The notes below the pieces were generated by a model, which was given only the letters and a program-made list of their open reading frames with translations, did no database searches and had not been told where the DNA came from. A stretch of 46,483 nt of DNA. It comes from Promethearchaeia archaeon. GTDB lineage: Archaea; Asgardarchaeota; Lokiarchaeia; Sigyniarchaeales; SOKP01. Shown here piece after piece: positions 40,432 through 46,483 of the stretch (the first letter of the stretch is position 1; the number at the start of each line of letters is the position of its first letter). The position numbers and the translations under genes are program-made. The DNA lies in contig JAHQWP010000055.1 of NCBI GenBank assembly GCA_029856235.1, positions 1-46,483 on the forward strand, read 5' to 3'.

Positions 40432-41634
40432 CTAATCTTTACTATTAATTTGGTCATCAAATACTATTAAGTTATCGATAATAGTTTCACAGAGCCTTCT
40501 TAACAAGGAAATGTCAACTTTATCCACCGTATCTTGAATTGAATGGATATGTTCATAACATTCCAAATCACCAAATCCAATACCATGAAAATTCTTTTTT
40601 TTTAAATAATAACCGTCAGTATGAGAGCCAAACGGAATTTTCTTAGGATTGCCTTTAATTACTAAACCCTTGTTATTTTTAACAAACATAGCAAAAATAG
40701 TTTTGATTTGATCCGATGTCTTCTTATCGGGAAAGAAGTATGTACTTTTGGATATCGAATCAAAATTAAAAATTATAGATTCCTCTTTATCGAGGTGTTT
40801 AATTTTTTGGTAAAAATTCCTAATTCCCATAGTTCCGCATTCTTCTGCTCCTGTAAATATGAACCATAAATTAAAATTTTTTAATCTAGATTCTGGATTT
40901 GTAAAATATGAAAGTAATTCGAATACGCATGCGATTCCTGATGCGTTATCAATAGCGCCGTTAGAGATATTATTTGTAGTATTTAGTAGAAATAATATTG
41001 CAGTTATAAGGTTAAATGCTATTGGGATGATTCCAATAATATAGAAAAATAAAGAAAACATAGGAAAAATATAATTCTTAATTAAAACTACAATTAAGAT
41101 AATCAATCCTGAAAAAACCCATGTTCTTATAATTCTAACACGATAAAGAATAGAGAATCTTTGTCCTTTAGAATCAAGATGGCACATAAACAATATATTT
41201 TTCTCTGCGGTAGTTCTTTCTTTAAAAGCGGGGTCTAACTGACTTTTTTTTGGATTAGAAGCGACTTTAACATAAAGATTACTTGAATTTAGTAGCTTTG
41301 GTAATTTCATTGATTCTGGCTTAATCGCAAGAATAAATAAAATACCTAATATAAAGCCACTTATCATTAAAAGAATGAGTATAAAGATTGTAGCAAAATT
41401 AAGATAAAATAAAAAGAGTACAACGAATCCCAATAAAAAAGCTACTTTTGGATATATGCGTCCAAAAAATGTACTAAACATAAAGTCTTGGATCAATGGC
41501 TTAAGGTTCAAGTCTTCCACTTTTTTGAAAGCCAACTTTAGTGCTTTTTTTTCTCCTTCTGTTCCAGATAATCTAGGAAAAGAAAATGTTTCTAAATTTT
41601 CTTTAATACTATTTTCATCAAGCATTTTAATCAT
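40432..41634 (-). CDS. M28-family membrane metallopeptidase (paralogue of the 24.4-kb gene)
   Basis: About 400 aa, starting ATG 41634 (or 41625). It has an N-terminal SFPRLSGTEGEKKALKLAF, two hydrophobic helices (about 60-105), zinc ligands in MCHLDSKG, IDNASG, GAEECG, NFDSISKS and GSHTDG, and two further helices between HLD and DNASG. It shares this unusual inserted pair with the protein at 24445. It lies just downstream of ilvD. It is a membrane-bound exo- or dipeptidase of unknown side and substrate. Confidence 0.83.
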   Translation of the reverse strand: MIKMLDENSIKENLETFSFPRLSGTEGEKKALKLAFKKVEDLNLKPLIQDFMFSTFFGRIYPKVAFLLGFVVLFLFYLNFATIFILILLMISGFILGILFILAIKPESMKLPKLLNSSNLYVKVASNPKKSQLDPAFKERTTAEKNILFMCHLDSKGQRFSILYRVRIIRTWVFSGLIILIVVLIKNYIFPMFSLFFYIIGIIPIAFNLITAILFLLNTTNNISNGAIDNASGIACVFELLSYFTNPESRLKNFNLWFIFTGAEECGTMGIRNFYQKIKHLDKEESIIFNFDSISKSTYFFPDKKTSDQIKTIFAMFVKNNKGLVIKGNPKKIPFGSHTDGYYLKKKNFHGIGFGDLECYEHIHSIQDTVDKVDISLLRRLCETIIDNLIVFDDQINSKD

Positions 41635-41645
41635 AATATACAATT

Positions 41646-43310
41646 TTAATTTAAGTAAGCTCCGTTTTTTGCAGAACTTACCAATTTTCGATAAATACCT
41701 AAATATCCTTTCTCAATTTTAAATGTAGGTTTTTTCCACTTTTTTAATCTTTCTTCGAGTTCTTCATTAGATATTAGAATGTTCAGTTGACGATTCTCCA
41801 AATCGATTTCAATTTCGTCTCCATCTTGGACGATTGAGATTGGTCCTCCTTCGTATGCTTCGGGACAAACATGCCCTATACATGGCCCTCTAGTGGCACC
41901 TGAATACCTACCATCAGTTATCATTGCAACAGAATTTCCTAATCCCATACCCGTTAAGATTGCAGCTGGTATTGATAATTCCCTCATTCCAGGGCCTCCT
42001 TTAGGCCCCTCATACCTGATAATTAAAACATCTCCTTTTTGTATTTTATCGCTCATTAACGCTTCCTTCAAATCTGTTTCCGAATCATATACTTTAGCAA
42101 ACCCTTTATGATGCCTCATCTCGATGCTAACAGCACTCTGTTTTACTACGGCTCCTTCTGGTGCTAAATTTCCTTTCAAAACAGCAATCCCTCCTTCTGG
42201 AGAGATCGGATCGTTTAGTTCTCGAATTATTTGATAACCTAAAGGCTTTATTTTCGTTAGATACTGTTCTAAAGTCTCTCCGAATACATTTAAAGTAGAT
42301 AAATCTAAGCAATTCGACAATTTCTTCATTAAAACTTTAACACCTCCTGCTTCGTGGAATTCTGTGAGATTGTATTCGGATGAAGGTTTTAATTTAGTTA
42401 ACAAGGGAACTACTTTACTAATTTCATCAAAATCAAAATGGTTTAAATGACCACCAATTTCGTGAGATAGAGCGCACATATGGAGAATCATGTTCGTTGA
42501 TCCTCCAAAAGACAAAGCTACTTTGCAAGCATTCCTTATTGAATTGTGAGTTATTAATTTTAAGGCATTAATCCGCTTTTCAACCAAACTTACAATTCTT
42601 TTTCCAGTTTCGATACTCAATTCTTCTTGTTCTTTCCCTAAAGCACTTGTAGTAGCACAATTTGGTAAAGAAAGCCCCATTGCTTCAATGATGCTCGCCA
42701 TTGTGTTAGCAGTTCCCATCATGTTACACGCCCCTGCAGAACAACAAGTTTCTGATTCTATAAGATGCAGTTCTTCCTTAGTGATTTTATTTGCTTTATA
42801 TTGGCCAATGGCTTCTTTTATATCAGATGTTACATAAGTTTTACCTTTTAACGGTCCCTCTTCGAATGTTTTAGGTTTCATAATACCTCCCGTGAGAAAA
42901 ATAGTTGGTATATTGCACCTTGCACTAGCCAATAGCATGCCTGGGATTATTTTGTCGCAAGAACATATCATAACCATACCATCAAAGTTATAAGCTTCTA
43001 TTGTACTTTCAATTGATGCTGCTATAATCTCTCGACTGGGTAAAACAAAGTTTGAATTCTTACCTGAATTAGCAATCCCATCACATATGGCAATTGTATT
43101 AAATTCCATTGGAGTCCCTCCAGCACTTCTTACTCCGTCTTTTACAAACTCACTTAGCTTGCGTAAATGAATATGTCCTGGATTTATTTCGTTCCACGAA
43201 TTTACAATTGCTATTAGTGGTTTTTCCAAATCCTGATAAGAATATCCACATCCTCGCAATAAAGCTCTTCTGTAAGTTAATAAAGTATCTTCCATTTTTT
43301 TTTCTGACAC
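41646..43310 (-). CDS. ilvD: Dihydroxy-acid dehydratase
   Basis: A 554-aa Fe-S dehydratase forming 2-oxo acids in valine and isoleucine synthesis. Recognisable parts: [30 protein letters not shown] (about 115-125), [16 protein letters not shown], and the C-terminal [21 protein letters not shown]. Length fits. The GTG at 43310 or ATG at 43295 may start it; SD signals are weak for both. The M28 peptidase follows within a few bases. Confidence 0.95.
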   Translation of the reverse strand: MSEKKMEDTLLTYRRALLRGCGYSYQDLEKPLIAIVNSWNEINPGHIHLRKLSEFVKDGVRSAGGTPMEFNTIAICDGIANSGKNSNFVLPSREIIAASIESTIEAYNFDGMVMICSCDKIIPGMLLASARCNIPTIFLTGGIMKPKTFEEGPLKGKTYVTSDIKEAIGQYKANKITKEELHLIESETCCSAGACNMMGTANTMASIIEAMGLSLPNCATTSALGKEQEELSIETGKRIVSLVEKRINALKLITHNSIRNACKVALSFGGSTNMILHMCALSHEIGGHLNHFDFDEISKVVPLLTKLKPSSEYNLTEFHEAGGVKVLMKKLSNCLDLSTLNVFGETLEQYLTKIKPLGYQIIRELNDPISPEGGIAVLKGNLAPEGAVVKQSAVSIEMRHHKGFAKVYDSETDLKEALMSDKIQKGDVLIIRYEGPKGGPGMRELSIPAAILTGMGLGNSVAMITDGRYSGATRGPCIGHVCPEAYEGGPISIVQDGDEIEIDLENRQLNILISNEELEERLKKWKKPTFKIEKGYLGIYRKLVSSAKNGAYLN

Positions 43311-43420
43311 GATATCTTATCAAATCCACTAAAATTATACTTATATTAAATTTAAAATTACTTCTAAATATTTTTTTTAAGTCTCTCTTTTCTATCTAAA
43401 TCGCAATCGGTTAGATACTT

Positions 43421-44182
43421 CTAAAATCTAAGAGATAAGCAGGAAAGTCCTCCATCCATTTTTTCAAATTCAGACATTTCAAGTTCTAAGATTTTAAAGT
43501 TATAGTTTTGTATTTGTTTCTTCAAGTTTGGATATCCTTTTGGGATAAGGACATATTCATTTATCCTTAAGCTATTTGTTGCGTAAGCTTCACTATTTAG
43601 TACCTTAATGAGTTTATACTTCTTAAAATCAGGGTGGTCTTTAAATTCCCCTGATACAAGTAAAATTGAATCCCCCAAATATGATATTCCCGTTTTCAAG
43701 TGAAGAACCTTTTTAAGAAGCACCTTGGATGAAGAATATCCAAAACTCTTCAAAATCTTCGTTAACTGATTGGCTCCTTCATTGTTTGTCCTATCCGAAA
43801 GTCCAATATAATAATGGTCTTCTACCTTCATTACATCACCTCCCTCTAACGTACCAGGAGCTTTTATGAATTCAATATTTTCGTAGAATCCATTTAGCTT
43901 TTCACTAATTTCAATTTCTTCCCCTTTTCGACTCTCTGCTCCAAGATTAGTTATTACCGCGAATTTTTTATCCACAACTGCAGTATCTTCAACAAAAGTA
44001 GAATCTGGATAGCGATCGTCCTCAATTAATTCAATTACTGAAAGATTACATTTTAAAAGAGCTTCAACATATTTTGAATGCTGATGTAACGCCCTTTGAA
44101 AGTCTGGTTCTCCTAGGTTGGAACTTGAAATCCCAAATTGAAAATTTTTGCATGGTTTTCTAACAATTGCTTGTTTAAACAT
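43421..44182 (-). CDS. Dimethylargininase (DDAH)-like amidinohydrolase
   Basis: A 253-aa protein of the guanidino-modifying (amidinotransferase/arginine deiminase) superfamily. It opens AIVRKPCKNFQFGISSSNLG, has DSTFVEDTAVV (substrate-binding acidic pair), APGTLEGGDVM, catalytic His region LHLKTGISYLGDS, and the nucleophile Cys in GGLSCLSLRF at the C-terminus. This order matches DDAH, which hydrolyses methylarginines, but arginine or other guanidines cannot be excluded. It lies between ilvD and a Gfo/Idh/MocA oxidoreductase. Confidence 0.85.
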   Translation of the reverse strand: MFKQAIVRKPCKNFQFGISSSNLGEPDFQRALHQHSKYVEALLKCNLSVIELIEDDRYPDSTFVEDTAVVDKKFAVITNLGAESRKGEEIEISEKLNGFYENIEFIKAPGTLEGGDVMKVEDHYYIGLSDRTNNEGANQLTKILKSFGYSSSKVLLKKVLHLKTGISYLGDSILLVSGEFKDHPDFKKYKLIKVLNSEAYATNSLRINEYVLIPKGYPNLKKQIQNYNFKILELEMSEFEKMDGGLSCLSLRF

Positions 44183-44322
44183 AATTTTACTAACATATCC
44201 GTTGATTTCATTTGAAATTATATTCGTATAGACTTAATTAGATATAATTCTCCTTAGGTTTAATTTTAATGTATAGATAAACAGAGCGATATAAATTTCA
44301 TAGAATATTTTATTAAATTGAT

Positions 44323-45429
44323 ATGTTAAAGGTTGGAATTATTGGCACTGGAGTCATTTTCGATTTAAGCATTCAGGGATATCTGAATAATAAGGATGTT
44401 GAAATTACATGCTTAAGTGATAAAACTATAGAAAAAGCAACCGAAAAAATTAAAAAATTCAAATTAGGTAAGGATACCAGAGTATATTCTGATTACAAAG
44501 AAATGTTAGATAAAGAAAAGTTAGATATTATTGAAATTCTTCTTCCTCATCATCTTCACGCTGAAGTAGTTGTCTACGCTGCCAAGAAGGGAGTTAAAAC
44601 AATCTCGGTCCAAAAACCAATGGCTTTAAGCCTTGAAGAAGCCGATATGATGATTGAAGCATGTGATAATTCCGGTTCAACTCTTTCAATATACGAGAAT
44701 TTCTTATTTGCTCCACACATATTAAAAGCAAAGGAGTTAATAGATTCAGACTATATTGGTGACCCTTCCTCCATTAGAATAAAAATTGCAATGGGAAGTA
44801 AAGGAGGCTGGAAGGTTCCAAACGGTGCTAATCAATGGAGAAAAGACCCCAAAATGGTTGGAGGTGCTAAAAAAGGCTCACCAGTCCTACTTGATAATGG
44901 ATGGCACGCTTTTTCTTTAGCGCCATGGTTTTTTGGAGAAGAAATTGAAAAAGTATTCGCACAGACAGGCAACTACAAAGGTATAGATGCACCGGCATAT
45001 GTAATGTTCAAATATTATCAAAAACACGAGCATCTTATTCCCCAATATGGGCACATGGAGTTCGTATTAATGCCAGAAATGCAAATTCCTTCTAAGTATT
45101 ATTCCACTGATGAATTTATAGAAATTATCGCAAGCAGAGGAATAATGAAAATAAATCAAGGAACATCCATAGGAAATACTATGTCAAAATCTGATATCTT
45201 TGCTCCAATTGTTATAATTCGCGATGGAAAAGTGGAAACTTTAAGCGAATTTGAAAAAGATTGGAAACATAGCTTTATTGCTGCAACGAAACATATAATT
45301 GAGGTTGCAAAAGGAAACAAAGAGCCAATATTATCCGGTGAACAAGCCAAAAATATTTTAAGATTCAACTTAGCTGCTATAAGATCTTCTGAATTGGGTA
45401 AAGAAATTTCATTGAATGAATTCATTTAA
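44323..45429 (+). CDS. Gfo/Idh/MocA-family oxidoreductase
   Basis: A 368-aa NAD(P)-dependent dehydrogenase. N-terminal Rossmann motif GIIGTGVIFDLSI, the EKP-like signature VQKPMALSLEEADMMIEAC, and a C-terminal substrate domain with conserved His in LLDNGWHAFSLAPWF. Such enzymes act on sugars, inositols or sugar-like acids. It converges with a paralogue on the other strand with 1 base between their stops. Substrate unknown. Confidence 0.85.
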   Translation: MLKVGIIGTGVIFDLSIQGYLNNKDVEITCLSDKTIEKATEKIKKFKLGKDTRVYSDYKEMLDKEKLDIIEILLPHHLHAEVVVYAAKKGVKTISVQKPMALSLEEADMMIEACDNSGSTLSIYENFLFAPHILKAKELIDSDYIGDPSSIRIKIAMGSKGGWKVPNGANQWRKDPKMVGGAKKGSPVLLDNGWHAFSLAPWFFGEEIEKVFAQTGNYKGIDAPAYVMFKYYQKHEHLIPQYGHMEFVLMPEMQIPSKYYSTDEFIEIIASRGIMKINQGTSIGNTMSKSDIFAPIVIIRDGKVETLSEFEKDWKHSFIAATKHIIEVAKGNKEPILSGEQAKNILRFNLAAIRSSELGKEISLNEFI

Positions 45430-45430
45430 T

Positions 45431-46483
45431 TTAAAGTTCATATTGATACTTAAATTCTTTGTGTTCTAATCCTTCTTGAATCCCTTTTTTAAGATCCATT
45501 CTAATACTTTTAAGATATTTGATAAGTGTTCCTCCATCCAGTTTCACAAGCTCTTTTACGTTACAAGAACCATTTTGCTCATTTTCTGGAGTGACTTCAT
45601 CCCACCTTACAATCCTTTTCTTTTGAGTTGATATAAATGGCATTTTAGCAAAAATACATAAATTTTTCCCTTGTTCACCAGTATAAATCGGGGAGCTCTC
45701 TTCTTGAATAGCTTTAATAAAATGTTCAGTAGAATTAAAAAAAGAATATCTCCAATCCCTTGGTAACTCTTCTCCAAATGTTTTGACTTCGCCACCACTA
45801 TACACAACAATAGGAGGATATTGAGGCGTTTTAGATATTAAATTTCCTCCGCAGGTACATTGGTTTAACCACATCATACCTTTCGTTCCAGAAATTTCAA
45901 TAAATTCGTCACAATCGTAATAATTACTTGGATAATAAACATTGGGAGCAAGTGTAAACTGCATTGAACCGTATTTAGGGGGATCATCTGATTCTTTGCT
46001 AGGGTATTTCCAAAAAATGAGACTTGGTGAATCCATTGCCGTTGTAAAATAATCGATCCAACTATATAGTTCGTCAACTTTCTCTTGATCCATTAGCCAT
46101 AACGCCATTGAAAATTTGTGAATTCCATCATCGTATATGAACCAACCTCCTCCACATTTCTCAAAATTACGACGCCAAAGATGAGCCTTCATATCTACGT
46201 GCATATTTGGACCTCCTATAGCAATGGTATTTATTCTGAAATTTAAAGGCTCTCCTATTATTCCTTGATCTAATAGTTCCTTTGCTCTTAAGAAAACTGG
46301 ATAGAACCTAAAGTTTTCATATAGTTTCAGTTTAACATTTTCTTCCTTACAAACATGAATCATGTTGTCACAATCTGTTATCGTGTGAGCCATTGGTTTT
46401 TGTACCGAAATCCCCGGAACTCCTGCTTTTGCTGAGTATTCTGTCATTGGGGCATGAAGATGATGGGGTGTTAAAATCTCTAC
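45431..46483 (-). CDS. Gfo/Idh/MocA-family oxidoreductase, truncated by window end
   Basis: The 3' part of a second family member; the reading frame runs open into the window edge, so the Rossmann N-terminus is missing. VEILTPHHLHAP at the edge, then SVQKPMAHTITDCDN, IYDDGIHKFSMALWLMD and a longer C-terminal extension (about 60 extra residues ending KEFKYQYEL) are visible. The first in-window ATG (46447) is internal, not the true start. It shares clear similarity with the convergent gene in VQKPMA, ENFRF and the GGWxxYDDGxH region. Confidence 0.82.
   Translation of the reverse strand, partial: VEILTPHHLHAPMTEYSAKAGVPGISVQKPMAHTITDCDNMIHVCKEENVKLKLYENFRFYPVFLRAKELLDQGIIGEPLNFRINTIAIGGPNMHVDMKAHLWRRNFEKCGGGWFIYDDGIHKFSMALWLMDQEKVDELYSWIDYFTTAMDSPSLIFWKYPSKESDDPPKYGSMQFTLAPNVYYPSNYYDCDEFIEISGTKGMMWLNQCTCGGNLISKTPQYPPIVVYSGGEVKTFGEELPRDWRYSFFNSTEHFIKAIQEESSPIYTGEQGKNLCIFAKMPFISTQKKRIVRWDEVTPENEQNGSCNVKELVKLDGGTLIKYLKSIRMDLKKGIQEGLEHKEFKYQYEL

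Noticed and set aside
38879-41643. Restriction-modification or defence island around the methyltransferase
   Set aside because: Neighbours are a peptidase, ilvD and a ThDP enzyme; no nuclease, helicase or integrase is present.
37002-46483. A myo-inositol catabolic operon
   Set aside because: Genes are on mixed strands, far apart, and the other iol genes are absent.

Overview
The window looks like a piece of an AT-rich archaeal chromosome, most likely from an Asgard archaeon of the Lokiarchaeia type. Supporting signs are archaeal ribosomal proteins (stalk proteins uL10 and P1 with charged tails ending in a short hydrophobic motif), archaeal SecY, an EMC3/DUF106 insertase, a tRNA-Ser with a canonical 37/38 intron, TATA boxes about 25-30 bases from start codons mixed with strong Shine-Dalgarno sites, and two longin-like proteins of the kind common in Asgard genomes. 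The lineage is inferred from gene content; no marker phylogeny was possible here.

Layout. 1-5.3 kb: intron-containing tRNA-Ser(GGA), then a minus-strand block read as uL11-uL1-uL10-P1-SecY-EMC3. 5.5-12.3 kb: a longin-like protein, two tandem FAH-family enzymes, ThiW with a degenerate P-loop partner, an SDR, adenylate kinase, 3-dehydroquinate dehydratase and a small zinc ribbon. 12.4-18.2 kb: one long minus-strand membrane cluster (three small membrane proteins, ABC ATPase and permease, three tandem paralogous six-helix proteins, a winged-helix regulator) preceded by three direct repeats spaced exactly 50 bp. 18.5-27.5 kb: a second longin-like protein, a seven-helix membrane protein, shikimate kinase, flavin reductase, AroE-TyrA, thymidylate kinase, an M28 membrane peptidase and a LeuC/LeuD-type dehydratase. 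27.5-33.4 kb: a FixC/FixX-like pair, HD protein, uS2, an exported BPL_N-like protein and a CooC-like ATPase. 33.4-46.5 kb: a radical SAM/DUF4130 pair, two tail-anchored-looking proteins, an IolD/acetolactate-synthase-like enzyme, a solitary N6-adenine methyltransferase, a second M28 peptidase, IlvD, a DDAH-like amidinohydrolase and two convergent Gfo/Idh/MocA oxidoreductases, the last cut by the window end.

Most important observation. The uL11 gene is not continuous. Its N-terminal coding segment (from 5216) and the rest are separated by 29 bases that introduce an in-frame stop. Removing 5088-5116 restores the expected uL11 sequence, and the junctions form an archaeal bulge-helix-bulge (BHB) splice motif: a perfect 4-bp central helix, AA^G and AT^A bulges, and an 8-bp inner hairpin. 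The tRNA-Ser intron in the same window has the matching bulges AA^C and AT^A. I therefore read it as a spliced intron in a ribosomal-protein mRNA, the first gene of the stalk operon.

Pathways represented: aromatic amino acids (AroD, AroK, AroE, TyrA), branched-chain or related acids (IlvD, LeuC/LeuD-like, a ThDP enzyme), nucleotide kinases (Adk, Tmk), translation and membrane-protein insertion. Several genes (M28 peptidase at 24.4 kb, the BPL_N protein, and a small ORF near 23.0 kb) seem to begin at AUA rather than a standard start codon.
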